Assembly: GCF_036170895.1 (NCBI RefSeq)
Contig: NZ_CP108036.1
Location: 7,413,501 to 7,477,500 of the forward strand
Reading direction: 5' to 3'
Source: Streptomyces erythrochromogenes
GTDB lineage: Bacteria; Actinomycetota; Actinomycetes; Streptomycetales; Streptomycetaceae
Length of the DNA stretch: 64,000 bases
Both the position numbers and the translations under genes were made by a program. Of the stretch, positions 16,905 through 24,987 are shown in pieces (positions within the stretch are counted from its first letter, which is position 1; every line of letters starts with the position of its first letter). A model generated the notes under the pieces. The model saw only the letters and a list, made by a program, of their open reading frames with translations. It ran no database searches and had not been told where the DNA came from.

Positions 16905-18446
16905 ATGACGTCAGCGCGAGCGGGGCAGGCAGGGCAGGCGGCAGGCGCCGTGCGGGACAACACCGTCGACGGACTGGTGCGCGACAGCGCGCGGCGGGCC
17001 CCCGACCGCCTCGCCGTCCGCTACGCCGGGCGGAACTGGACGTACGCGGAACTCGACGCGGCCGTCACCACCGGGGCCGCCCTCCTGCGGGAGCGGTACG
17101 GGCTCGCAGGAGGCGACCGGGTCGCCACCTTCGCCCACAACTCCGACGCCTACCTGCTGGCGTTCCTCGCCTGCGCCCGGGCCGGCCTCGTCCACGTCCC
17201 GGTCAACCAGAACCTCACCGGCGAGGACCTCGCGTACATCCTGGACGACTCCGGGAGCGCCCTCGTCCTCGCCGACCCCGGCCTGGCCGGGCGGGTCCCC
17301 GACGGGTATCCCGTACGGGCCCTGCGCGACGCCCCCGACTCCTTCCTGGCCGCTCTGGCCGAGCCGCTGCCCTTCGCGCCCGACCGCGACCCGGGCCGCA
17401 TGGCGCAGCTCCTCTACACCTCTGGGACCACCGCCCTGCCCAAGGGCGCGATGATGACCCACCGGGCCCTCGCCCACGAGTACGAGAGCGCCATCGAGGC
17501 GCTGGACCTGGCCGAGGACGACCGGCCGCTCCACTCGCTGCCGCTGTACCACTCCGCGCAGATGCACGTCTTCCTGCTGCCGTACCTGGCGGTGGGGGCC
17601 CGCAACACCATCGTGGACGCGCCGGTCGCCGAGCAGGTCTTCGACCTCGTCGAGGCGGGCGAGGCGGACAGCCTCTTCGCCCCGCCGACGGTGTGGATCG
17701 GCCTGGCCAACCACCCGCAGTTCGCCGAGCGCGAGCTGGGCGGGCTGCGGAAGGCGTACTACGGGGCCTCGATCATGCCGGTTCCGGTCCTGGAGCGGCT
17801 GCGCGAGCGGCTGCCGGGCCTCGCCTTCTACAACTGCTTCGGCCAGAGCGAGATCGGCCCGCTGGCCACGGTGCTCGGCCCCCGGGAACACGAGGGGCGG
17901 ATGGACTCGTGCGGCAGGCCGGTGCGCCACGTGGAGGCGAAGGTCGTCGACGAGGACGGCAAGGACGTGCCGGACGGCACCGCGGGCGAGGTGGTCTACC
18001 GCTCACCGCAGCTCTGCCTGGGCTACTGGAACGACCCCGCGGCGACCGGCAAGGCCTTCCGGGACGGCTGGTTCCGCTCGGGCGACCTCGCGGTGCGGGA
18101 CGCCGAGGGCTACTTCACGGTCGTGGACCGGGTGAAGGACGTCATCAACTCGGGCGGGGTGCTGGTCGCCTCGCGGCAGGTGGAGGACGTGCTCTACACC
18201 CATCCGGGCGTGGCCGAGGCGGCGGTGGTGGGGCTGCCCGACGAGCGGTGGATCGAGGCGGTCACGGCGGTGGTGGTGCCGCGCGGTGAGGTGACGGAGG
18301 CGGAGCTGATGGCCTACGCCCGCGACAGGCTGGCCCACTTCAAGGCCCCGAAGCGGGTCCTGTTCGTGGACGCGCTCCCGCGCAACGCCAGCGGCAAGAT
18401 CCTCAAGCGGGAGCTGCGGGACCGCTTCGGAGCGCGGGGCCGCTGA
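16905..18446 (+). CDS. acyl-CoA synthetase (AMP-dependent, fatty-acyl/FadD13-like)
   Basis: A 513-residue ANL-superfamily ligase. The AMP-binding loop LLYTSGTTALPKGAM is at about 168-182, YNCFGQSEIGPLATV in the middle is the A5-type motif, SGDLAVRDAEGYFTVVDRVK is the hinge/A7-A8 region, and NASGKILKRELRDRF at the C-terminus holds the catalytic Lys. ATG 16905 has GAGG 9 bases upstream. It is divergent from the secreted acylase; a fatty acid released by that acylase could in principle be a substrate, but this is speculation. No operator of the TCTGAC type is seen upstream, which sets it apart from the other two FadD-type ligases. Confidence 0.88.
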   Translation: MTSARAGQAGQAAGAVRDNTVDGLVRDSARRAPDRLAVRYAGRNWTYAELDAAVTTGAALLRERYGLAGGDRVATFAHNSDAYLLAFLACARAGLVHVPVNQNLTGEDLAYILDDSGSALVLADPGLAGRVPDGYPVRALRDAPDSFLAALAEPLPFAPDRDPGRMAQLLYTSGTTALPKGAMMTHRALAHEYESAIEALDLAEDDRPLHSLPLYHSAQMHVFLLPYLAVGARNTIVDAPVAEQVFDLVEAGEADSLFAPPTVWIGLANHPQFAERELGGLRKAYYGASIMPVPVLERLRERLPGLAFYNCFGQSEIGPLATVLGPREHEGRMDSCGRPVRHVEAKVVDEDGKDVPDGTAGEVVYRSPQLCLGYWNDPAATGKAFRDGWFRSGDLAVRDAEGYFTVVDRVKDVINSGGVLVASRQVEDVLYTHPGVAEAAVVGLPDERWIEAVTAVVVPRGEVTEAELMAYARDRLAHFKAPKRVLFVDALPRNASGKILKRELRDRFGARGR

Positions 18447-18495
18447 CACCCGTACGGCAGCGTGGGGTCAGTCAGTCAGTCCGTCGGCCGGCCGG

Positions 18496-19347
18496 TCAGT
18501 CCGGTTCCGGGCGGTGCCGGGCGTCGTCCCAGGGGAGGAGGCCGCTGCGGCGCAGCCGCCGCAGGGTGAGGTGCTCGTGCACGAGGCGGCCGACGAGCGC
18601 GCCGCCGTAGACCACGAAGCCGACGCCGACGAGCCAGGACTGGACGACCAGCAGCGTCCCGAAGGGGCCGTAGGTCACGGCGTTGGACGCGATGAGCGGG
18701 GAGAACACCAGCTGCGAGAAGACCCGCAGCCCCAGCAGCCCGAGGCTGGTCGCCACCGCTCCCGGTACCAGGGCCCGCCAGCGGACCCGGCCGCCGAGCA
18801 GCAGACGCTGCGAGGCGACGAAGAACAGGCAGGTGCCGAAGAGGTCGCCGGCGGTGCCGAGGACCGTGCCGAAGGCGTCGTCCGACGGCGCGGGGATCAC
18901 CACGAGCAGCGCGAGGTAGCAGACCAGCATGGCGAGCCAGACCACGTGCCGCCACATGGTGTGCCAGCGGGCGGTCGGCAGGTCCCACACCTTCTCGTAG
19001 CCGGTCTGCACGGCCGAGCCGAAGGTCAGTCCGAACACGGCCAGCGCGGCCAGCCCGAAGGCGGTGGTCCGCTCCAGGGCCGTGTCCGCCGCCCCGAAGA
19101 CCATCTCGATCCTCGTCCGCGAGGACGCCGTCACCCCGAGGGCCTGGCCGAGCCAGCGGCCGAATCCCGAGCCGCTTCCGGGCGCCGCGGCGGCCACGAC
19201 CACCAGCAGCGGCACCAGGGTGAGGAATCCGAGGGCCGCGAAGCCCATCGCCCGGTGCATCAGCTCCATCTCCCGGCCACGGCTCCAGGCCAGCCCGGCG
19301 TAGGAGCCCTGGAGCCGGTCGTGGAGCCGCCGGAGGGTCGAGGTCAC
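18496..19347 (-). CDS. YihY/virulence factor BrkB family membrane protein
   Basis: A 283-residue protein with about six transmembrane helices. The YihY/BrkB pattern is clear: an N-terminal amphipathic part, MGFAALGFLTLVPLLVVVAA (about 34-53), LVAVQSWLVGVGFVVYGGAL-like hydrophobic stretches at the end, and a charged C-terminal tail after LVHEHLTL. The family was once thought to be RNase BN and is now regarded as a membrane protein of unclear transport or envelope function. It converges with the acyl-CoA ligase; the 49-bp gap holds short GTCA repeats but no clear terminator. Confidence 0.88.
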   Translation of the reverse strand: MTSTLRRLHDRLQGSYAGLAWSRGREMELMHRAMGFAALGFLTLVPLLVVVAAAAPGSGSGFGRWLGQALGVTASSRTRIEMVFGAADTALERTTAFGLAALAVFGLTFGSAVQTGYEKVWDLPTARWHTMWRHVVWLAMLVCYLALLVVIPAPSDDAFGTVLGTAGDLFGTCLFFVASQRLLLGGRVRWRALVPGAVATSLGLLGLRVFSQLVFSPLIASNAVTYGPFGTLLVVQSWLVGVGFVVYGGALVGRLVHEHLTLRRLRRSGLLPWDDARHRPEPD

Positions 19348-19374
19348 GCCTCATGCACTACCCGGACGGGCCCG

Positions 19375-19392
19375 CCGGCTCCCGGGAGCCGG
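19375..19392. promoter_or_regulatory. perfect 18-bp palindrome upstream of the BrkB-type gene
   Basis: CCGGCTCCCGGGAGCCGG is fully symmetric and lies 28 bp upstream of the BrkB-type start. A weaker inverted repeat CCGAAA/TTTCGG (19394-19399, 19417-19422) follows. It may be an operator, or a terminator for a transcript from the decayed region; sequence alone does not decide. Confidence 0.4.
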
Positions 19393-19439
19393 ACCGAAAT
19401 GGGCCCGAAGGGGTGGTTTCGGCCGCCTGCTTCGGAGGT

Positions 19440-19700
19440 CAGTGGCGGGCCCGGCCGGCAGGCACCGTGTCCTTGGCCACCAGCGTGTCTGCGGCCCAGC
19501 AGAGCCGGTAGAGGTCGACCGGGCCCAGCAGATCGCCGCCGGAGCGGTAGAACGCGCAGTCGGTACCGGGCGGCCGGGCCGCGGACCGGGCGTGGTCCGG
19601 CGGGTACGGGTAGGCGCGGGCCGGCAGCAGGCGGGCGAGCTCGGCGCGCGGCCGCCGAGCGGCGGCGGGCGGTGCGCCGGACGGCGGCGAGCCGCCGGGC
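19440..19700 (-). pseudogene. 5'-truncated remnant of a conserved-looking small protein
   Basis: Read on the minus strand, this frame ends in DCAFYRSGGDLLGPVDLYRL followed by CWAADTLVAKDTVPAGRARH and a stop. That segment has the composition of a real protein. However, the open frame upstream (to about 19892) contains no ATG, GTG or TTG that could serve as a start, only Pro/Arg-rich filler. I read it as the C-terminal half of a gene whose 5' part is lost or frameshifted. Function unknown. Confidence 0.35.
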
Positions 19701-19783
19701 GGACTCCAGTGGAGTACCGGTGCCTCTTCCTGCTCCCGCTCCGGTGACCGCGCCCGGTCCCGGTTACGGCCGCCCGCAGGTCC

Positions 19784-19870
19784 GGGCCGGGGCAGTTGGG
19801 CGCGCGCAACAGGGTGGAGGCGGCCATCGCCGCGTGCGAGGCGGGCCTGGTCCCGCAGGGCCCCCGCTGA
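19784..19870 (+). pseudogene. remnant of a LuxR-type helix-turn-helix C-terminus
   Basis: The frame ending at TGA 19868-19870 reads LGARNRVEAAIAACEAGLVP before its last residues, which matches the last helix of LuxR-family regulators (KLGxxxRxEAxxxAxxxGLV). Nothing LuxR-like precedes it: a stop lies at 19745 and the intervening residues are low complexity. This is a decayed 3' end only, overlapping the remnant on the other strand. Confidence 0.4.
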
Positions 19871-19904
19871 CGCGCTGCCCCCGCCGTCTGGTCAACTGTG
19901 GCGC

Positions 19905-20450
19905 ATGACGCGCACCCTGTACCTCCTCAGTTCGGCCGCCCCACCGGTCTTCGACGTCGCCCGCGTGATCGAGGACGCGCAGGCCCGCGGCTGGGACGTG
20001 TGCCTCGGCCTGACCCCGACAGCGGCCCACTGGCTCGCGGAAGGCACCGACGGCCTGGCCGCGCTCACCGGCCACCCGGTCCGCAGCCGGTACAAGCAGC
20101 CGGCCGACCCGGACGTCTGGCCCGTGGCGGACGCGATCCTCGTCGCTCCGGCCACGTTCAACACGGTCAACGCATGGGCGCTCGGACTCACCGACCGGTT
20201 CGTCGTCGGCGTGGCGGCCGAGGCCATCGGAAAGGGCACCCCGCTGGCCGTCATGCCGTGCGTGAACGCGGCGTTCGTACGGCACCCGCAGTTCGAGCAG
20301 AGCATCGCCGTCCTCCGCAGCGCGGGCGTGCGGGTGTTGTACGGCGAAGACGGCTTCACCCCCGACCCGCCGGGCCAGGGCGGCATGGAACCGTACCCGT
20401 GGACCCGTGCCCTGGACGCCGTGGACGACCTGGCCCGAGCGGACTTCTAG
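19905..20450 (+). CDS. flavoprotein (HFCD/phosphopantothenoylcysteine decarboxylase-like)
   Basis: A 181-residue protein of the homo-oligomeric flavin-containing Cys decarboxylase superfamily. TLYLLSSAAPPVFDVARVIE at the N-terminus forms the first Rossmann-like unit. VADAILVAPATFNTVNAWALG (about 76-96) has the family motif PATFNT(V/I)NK/AW that binds FMN. GVAAEAIGKGTPLAVMPCVN follows, with the conserved Pro-Cys loop. It lacks the CoaC/CoaB fusion, so it is not the housekeeping CoaBC enzyme; related Streptomyces proteins are of unknown substrate. It is monocistronic, between two degenerate regions. Confidence 0.85.
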   Translation: MTRTLYLLSSAAPPVFDVARVIEDAQARGWDVCLGLTPTAAHWLAEGTDGLAALTGHPVRSRYKQPADPDVWPVADAILVAPATFNTVNAWALGLTDRFVVGVAAEAIGKGTPLAVMPCVNAAFVRHPQFEQSIAVLRSAGVRVLYGEDGFTPDPPGQGGMEPYPWTRALDAVDDLARADF

Positions 20451-20591
20451 GGCTTTGGCGGGGCCAGGGTGCAGCCCTTCCCACCGCCGCACGTACCGGC
20501 GAGCGAACTCCGGCCAGGCCGTCAGGACGGCTGGCTCGGCTGGTTCCGCAGCTGAAAAAGGTGCATCACCCCCGGGGGAGAGTCCTTCAGC

Positions 20592-20732
20592 ATGTCCGCA
20601 GCCCCGGCCGGTCCGCCGGCCACCCCGACCCCGTACGCTCCGCGCGGCGTGGAAGACGTGCACCTGCGGGTACCCGTAGGGCTGGCGACTGTACTGACCG
20701 TGCTGCTCTCGCTGTCCGTCGGACTTTCTTGA
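20592..20732 (+). CDS. possible 46-residue small membrane protein (or 5' fragment of a larger one)
   Basis: The ATG at 20592 is preceded by GGGGGAGAG about 10 bases upstream. The product has a Pro-rich start (SAAPAGPPATPTPYAP) and one hydrophobic helix (LATVLTVLLSLSVGLS) at the very C-terminus, where a TGA ends it. Several Streptomyces multi-pass proteins begin with this Pro-rich-then-helix layout, so it may be the stump of a truncated gene. Low certainty. Confidence 0.3.
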   Translation: MSAAPAGPPATPTPYAPRGVEDVHLRVPVGLATVLTVLLSLSVGLS

Positions 20733-20987
20733 AGGCGTCGGGGGCCCCGTACTCCTCGACCATGGCACGGGACTACGGTGAGCGGAACGGTGCGCAGCGG
20801 GCCGAAGCCTTGACTGCCGGCGAGCAGGCGGCTCTCTCGGCCCAGGCCACCGCGATGGAGGGCGACCTTTCCGCGGTTCCACGGCTGACGGCGGAGGCTG
20901 AGGGAAGATCCGCTCCTGTGAGCTGGGCGCGCTAGCGGGGGCGATGGCCACCGCCCTGTGCGAGGACGGGAGGGCTGCGGCGAACGG

Positions 20988-21295
20988 ATGCTGTCCTTCC
21001 CGTCCTGGCTCAACCCGCACTTCCTGGCCGTCTTCGGCCCGCTGGTTGCGGAAGCCATCCGCACCCTCCTCCAGGCCGGATGTCCGCAGACCATGTCTTC
21101 AAAGCGGTCCAGGAGCGCGGAGGCATCGCGAACCCCATGCGTTCGCGTGCGCGCTCGGTACGCTGGACCGCTCCGTCGCGTTCGGCACGGCGTTGGTGCA
21201 GCAGGGCCGTCCCGGCGCTGGACCCGGACATCAGCCGGAGCACGGCCCCGGCCTCCACATCAGCCGTGCGTTACTCACGTTCGCGTTCCAGGTAG
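20988..21295 (+). pseudogene. frameshifted remnant of an unidentified gene
   Basis: From ATG 20988 the frame reads MLSFPSWLNPHFLAVFGPLV then AEAIRTLLQAG. A single-base shift at about 21079 continues as MSADHVFKAVQERGGIANP. The join is natural in protein sense (LLQAG-MSADHVFKAVQERG), which suggests loss of one G. Downstream the second frame turns into Arg/Ser-rich noise and stops at 21293. The family is not recognised. Confidence 0.28.
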
Positions 21296-21390
21296 CGAAC
21301 CTGGTGTCGCCGGACGAAGAAACGCAGCGAGGAGCGGGCCCAGCTCGTCGCCCGCAGGGAGTCGGGACCGGCGGGCTGCCCGGCGCCGGG

Positions 21391-21579
21391 CTACATGGGG
21401 TCCATGCTTCCGGCGCCCGGGCCGTACATTTGCTCGCTCTTCTCGCGGATGTGCAGCGCCTTTTCCGTCAGCCGCTGCCGTTCTGCGGGATCGGTGGCGT
21501 GCTGGGCAGACTGCTCCAGCTGCTGCGCCTTGTCGCGCATCTCCTGAGCTCGCTTGGCAGACGGGTCCTCGATACTCAC
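21391..21579 (-). CDS. DUF6381 family small protein
   Basis: A 62-residue, highly charged, helical protein. AKRAQEMRDKAQQLEQSAQH and DPAERQRLTEKALHIREKSE match the small Streptomyces DUF6381 family in length and heptad-like character. The protein lacks a signal peptide. The start is GTG 21579 with GAGGAGG 5 bases upstream, a strong ribosome-binding site. Function is unknown; the sequence suggests a short coiled coil. It is the only gene in the 20.4-21.8 kb zone that looks intact. Confidence 0.75.
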   Translation of the reverse strand: MSIEDPSAKRAQEMRDKAQQLEQSAQHATDPAERQRLTEKALHIREKSEQMYGPGAGSMDPM

Positions 21580-21818
21580 TTCGACCTCCTCGGTCGGGCT
21601 GGTGGGATCCCCCTACCCCAGCATGCGAAGGGCATTCACCGCAGCGCCGTGCGACACGCGGCTCCCGCGACCTCGATGCGGGCGTTTCCCTGACGGCGCG
21701 GGCCCGGCCGGTTACGGTGCGTATGTCGACGTACGAGGGGGCCGGGGACGCGTCCCGGGCGCCGGGCGGCAGCGAGCCCCGGTGACCAGGCCCGGTCACG
21801 GGGCAGGAGGGCCACGCC

Positions 21819-22286
21819 ATGCTGACCGAAGAACTGCTGACGCTCGCCGCCGCGGCGGGCGCCGCGGTGGCGACCGCCGCGGGCACCGACGCCTGGGAGG
21901 GGCTGCGCGCCCGCCTCGGCGGCTGGTTCGGCCGGGGCGACGCCCGGCTCGAGGAGAGCGTGCTCGCCGAGCTGGACAGCAGCGCCGACCGGCTGCTGGA
22001 CGCCGGTACGCCGAACGGCGCCGAGCTGGAACGGTACGGTGCGGCCTGGCGGGACCGGGTGGCCGCCGCTCTGGAGCAGCTGGACGGACCCGACCGCGAG
22101 GACGCCGCCCGTGAGCTGCGCCGGCTGGTGACCGGGGAGACGGCGCCCGCACCGGCCCCCGGCGGTGCCCAGAACGTCCGGGGCGACATCCGCGTCCACG
22201 CCGAGCAGGGCTCGCTCGCCGCGGCCCTGATCAACGGGAACGTCACCTTCAGCCCCCCTCCCCCGCCGGTCCGGCCCGAGGGCTGA
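21819..22286 (+). CDS. uncharacterised cytoplasmic protein with a C-terminal GNVTFSPPPPP tail
   Basis: A 155-residue protein, first of a probable three-gene operon. The N-terminus is Ala-rich and could be a membrane-associated helix (LTLAAAAGAAVATAAG, about 7-22). The middle is amphipathic helix (GLRARLGGWFGRGDARLEES). The tail reads NVRGDIRVHAEQGSLAAALI, then NGNVTFSPPPPP. Such tails occur in Streptomyces proteins linked to NTPase or protease-type signalling complexes, where they seem to be connectors. That link is from memory of the pattern and is inference. ATG 21819 follows GGAGG by 8 bases. Confidence 0.7.
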   Translation: MLTEELLTLAAAAGAAVATAAGTDAWEGLRARLGGWFGRGDARLEESVLAELDSSADRLLDAGTPNGAELERYGAAWRDRVAAALEQLDGPDREDAARELRRLVTGETAPAPAPGGAQNVRGDIRVHAEQGSLAAALINGNVTFSPPPPPVRPEG

Positions 22287-22438
22287 CCGGACCGGCCTCC
22301 GGCGGCACCCCCGCCGGCGATGCCCCTGACGCACGCGACACCCCCGACACCCCCGGCACTTCCCGCTCTTCCCGCTCTTCCGTCGTCTCCGGAGGCGCGG
22401 GCCGGACACCCGGCAGCGCGCACGCCTCCGGCGACGGA

Positions 22439-23359
22439 GTGCTCGCGGTGGGCTCGGCGCACAACGTCTTCTACCACGGCCCCGATCGCAGAGCCCGTGC
22501 CGTCGGTCCGCTCGCCGCCGTGCTCTGCCTGCTGCTGGCCACCGGTGCTGCCGTCGGCGGAACTCTGTGGTGGCAGAGCCGTGACGCGGACGGCGGCGCC
22601 GACCGGGCCCGGCCCCCGGCGGGCACCCGGCCCCGTCCCGCCCCGTCCGGTAGTCCGCCCGTGCTGGTCGCCTCCGTCACCGGGCCGGTGAGCGACCTGC
22701 CCGGACGGGACTTCGCGCTGCCGGACGCCCTGCGCATGAGCGAGGCCGAGCTGGCGCGCTTCGGCTCCGAGATCGTGCCCGACTCGGCGGCGTTCGCCTC
22801 CTGGTACGAGCGGCACGGCGCGGTGGTGACCGAGTCCGGCACGATCACCGTGGCGCTGCGCGGCAACGCGGCGGAGGAGGTCCAGGTCACCGACATCAAC
22901 GTGCACAAGAAGTGCGGACCGCCCCTGGACGGCACGCATTTCGAGGGGCACTCACAGGGCGGCGGCGACACGGTGGCGGTCGGTTTCGACCTGGACGCGG
23001 CCGACCCGTATCCGCAGCTGCGGGCCCGCACCGGCGCGGGCCTGAAGTGGACGGAGCGCCACTACTTCGACGAGCAGACCCTCACCCTCAAGCCGGGCGA
23101 ACGGGAGACCCTCAGCGTCGGTGTCATCAGCGCCCGCCACCGCTGCTCGTTCACCCTGGAACTGGTGGTGGCCACCCGGGACGGGGTTCTCACCCAGCAG
23201 ATCGACCGGCAGGGCAAGCCCTTCGAGCTCACGGCCCGCGCCCCGGCCGCCCAGGGCAGCCGCCCGCCCGCCGGATACCGCGCGGCCTACGCGCAGGACC
23301 GCGACGGCTGGCACCCCGCCGACCCGGCCGCCGCAGCCGCAAAGGGGGCGGGCCGATGA
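22439..23359 (+). CDS. uncharacterised membrane-anchored extracytoplasmic protein
   Basis: About 306 residues from GTG 22439. A single membrane helix (about residues 21-43, VGPLAAVLCLLLATGAAVGG) is followed by a Pro-rich linker and a soluble domain of ~230 residues predicted outside the cell. It holds two Cys (HKKCGPP and RHRCSF) that could pair. No enzyme motif is seen. The frame stays open upstream through a Pro/Ser-rich stretch to 22262 with no ATG/GTG/TTG, and a CTG at 22283 would overlap the previous stop as CTGA, so the true start may lie there. The 3' end overlaps the next gene by 4 bp (ATGA). Confidence 0.7.
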   Translation: MLAVGSAHNVFYHGPDRRARAVGPLAAVLCLLLATGAAVGGTLWWQSRDADGGADRARPPAGTRPRPAPSGSPPVLVASVTGPVSDLPGRDFALPDALRMSEAELARFGSEIVPDSAAFASWYERHGAVVTESGTITVALRGNAAEEVQVTDINVHKKCGPPLDGTHFEGHSQGGGDTVAVGFDLDAADPYPQLRARTGAGLKWTERHYFDEQTLTLKPGERETLSVGVISARHRCSFTLELVVATRDGVLTQQIDRQGKPFELTARAPAAQGSRPPAGYRAAYAQDRDGWHPADPAAAAAKGAGR

Positions 23360-24588
23360 CCGGGGCGCGCGGGATCACGGTGGGCCGGCTCGCCGCCCTC
23401 GTGGTGGTCGTCCTGGCCGTCGCCATCGCCGCCACCCTGCTGATCACCCGTGCCACGGACGGGAGTGGCACAAGCGGCAGAGGCGGGGAAGACAAGGCAG
23501 CCACGCCCGGACCCGCGGGCGGGACACCGTACGCGTACACCACCGAGCAGGAACTGGTCCTCGTGCGCGGTGACCGGCCGCCGACCCGTGTTCCGCGCGT
23601 CTTCGACCTTGCAGACCCGCATCGGAACACGGTGGTGTGGACCCACGACGGGCACCGGGTGGCGTTCTTCTCCGACGACGAGCTGCTCGACCGGCGCGAG
23701 GACACCCGGCTGATCACCGTCGACGCCCGCACCGGTGAGGTGCACAGGCTGCCCTGTCCCGGCTGCCACGACCTCGCCCCGGTCGGCGACCACGACGTCA
23801 TGGTGCTGTCCTACGAACCCGGCCCCACCAGCGCGTTCCGCATCGACCTGGACAGGCCCACCGCCCCTCGGACGGAGCTCGACAACGGCAGCTACTGGCA
23901 GCCGCAGCTCCTCGGCGCCACCCCCACCCACGTGCTCACCGGGCAGTACGAGATGTCCGGCGGCGACCCCGGTATGGAGCTGCGCCTGAACGACTTGAAG
24001 ACCGCCGGGATCACCGTCTACCCGCGCTTCGAATCCAACGCCTACATGCCGGCCGCGCTCGCCGCCGTCGGGGGCGGCCAGCGGATCGCGGTGGCGGCCC
24101 GCCACAACCCCGGCGGCTGCGCCGCGCCCTTCCCGATCCACGTCCTCGGGCCGAAGGGCGAGGTCGGCGGCAGCGACCAGTCGGCCGCTCTGCCGCCCGG
24201 CTACATCGCCGGCGTCACTGGCGGGATCGACGTGAGCGACCTGTGGTGGGGACCCGACCAGCACCTGTACGCCACCATCTCCGCCTGGACGTGTGACAAG
24301 AGCCAGGGTGCGCGGGACGGCAAGAAGCGGCCGCACCGCCCGGCCACACTGTTCCGGCTGGACGGTGACCGGTGGGTGAGCGCGGGCGACCAACCGGCGA
24401 CCGTCGTCCGCCCGCTGGACCGAGACACCAGGATGGTGCTGGTCATCCCCGACTGCAACGGCCCCGTGGAACGGGCCGACGGCATCACCTACTGCAACAC
24501 CGGTTCCCTGTACCGCGAGGAGGCCGGGAAGCGGACGAAGGTCGCGGACGATGTGCTGTCGCTCTCCGCCCCGGCCACTGCTTCCTGA
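23356..24588 (+). CDS. uncharacterised membrane-anchored beta-propeller-like protein
   Basis: A 410-residue protein whose ATG overlaps the previous stop (ATGA), so the pair is translationally coupled. One membrane helix lies at about 10-30 (LAALVVVVLAVAIAATLLI), then a Gly/Ser linker and a large extracytoplasmic domain. This domain has repeated strands with turn motifs such as VWTHDGHRVAFFSDDELL, RLITVDARTGEVHRL and LFRLDGDRW, resembling TolB/WD40-type blades. Cys pairs (CPGC near 133-136, several later) suggest disulfides. I do not recognise the family. Its role is presumably shared with the preceding membrane protein. Confidence 0.72.
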   Translation: MTGARGITVGRLAALVVVVLAVAIAATLLITRATDGSGTSGRGGEDKAATPGPAGGTPYAYTTEQELVLVRGDRPPTRVPRVFDLADPHRNTVVWTHDGHRVAFFSDDELLDRREDTRLITVDARTGEVHRLPCPGCHDLAPVGDHDVMVLSYEPGPTSAFRIDLDRPTAPRTELDNGSYWQPQLLGATPTHVLTGQYEMSGGDPGMELRLNDLKTAGITVYPRFESNAYMPAALAAVGGGQRIAVAARHNPGGCAAPFPIHVLGPKGEVGGSDQSAALPPGYIAGVTGGIDVSDLWWGPDQHLYATISAWTCDKSQGARDGKKRPHRPATLFRLDGDRWVSAGDQPATVVRPLDRDTRMVLVIPDCNGPVERADGITYCNTGSLYREEAGKRTKVADDVLSLSAPATAS

Positions 24589-24985
24589 CCGCGCACCAAC
24601 CAGACTCGGATGCAAGGGCGTTGGCCGTCGCCAGCTCGCGAACCGTAAGGCGGACCGTGGCGGTGGCGTCGCGCTGCGGATAAGACGCTGTTCGCCGCGA
24701 AAGGGAGATCGCTGTCGGGAACCTGCCGAACCCGCACCGCCGCAAGCTCCCCAGCCCTCATTCAGCCAGCGAACTCCCCGATATGCAAAGCGACAAGAGC
24801 GGCCAGCACAGCACTACGAGGCCGTCTCTTCCGGTCTTGCCGCGCCGGCGCCGCCCGCCACCGCACGTTGCCGCGTTGTCGGAGCACCGCAGTACGTCCG
24901 TTGTCTCCCCAGGCCCTGCGGGCCTGGGGAGACCCCGTGGCACCGGACGACCCGGGCTCGTCCGACAGGACCCGGAAGAGACGGC
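24589..24985. other. non-coding region after the membrane-protein operon
   Basis: About 400 bp between the operon and a convergent lipoprotein gene. I see no credible gene. The first 230 bp are featureless and the remainder is a nested palindromic element, described separately, whose right arm runs into the lipoprotein stop codon. Confidence 0.6.
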
Positions 24986-24987
24986 CT
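24819..24987. repeat. nested palindromic element (MITE-like or structured RNA)
   Basis: The outer arms AGGCCGTCTCTTCCGG (24819-24834) and CCGGAAGAGACGGCCT (24972-24987) are a perfect 16-bp inverted repeat 137 bp apart. Inside lie a second pair TGTCGGA/TCCGACA (24877-24883, 24961-24967), a third CGGACGA/TCGTCCG (24944-24950, 24958-24964) and a 14-bp perfect hairpin at 24903-24933. It has no coding potential. Size and terminal inverted repeats fit a miniature inverted-repeat element, but I could not identify a target-site duplication. Confidence 0.6.
24903..24933. terminator. strong hairpin, possible bidirectional terminator
   Basis: GTCTCCCCAGGCCC (24903-24916) pairs perfectly with GGGCCTGGGGAGAC (24920-24933) around a TGC loop. 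It lies between two convergent transcription units, so it could terminate both, and it is also the core of the nested element. Confidence 0.55.

Larger units (their letters stand above)
20451..21390. other. decayed region with gene fragments, no intact sizeable gene
   Basis: Third-position GC bias is patchy and reading frames are broken. Fragments seen: a 46-codon membrane-like ORF at 20592-20732, a 57-codon ORF at 20762-20935 beginning MARDYGERNG, a frameshifted pair around 21080, and a basic stretch KKRSEERAQLVARRE near 21318-21362. I recognise no transposase or integrase, and see no terminal inverted repeats or target duplications. The region is best read as several eroded genes. Confidence 0.55.

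Noticed and set aside
20451..21390. Insertion sequence remnant
   Set aside because: No terminal inverted repeats, target duplication or recognisable DDE motif; basic fragments alone are not enough.
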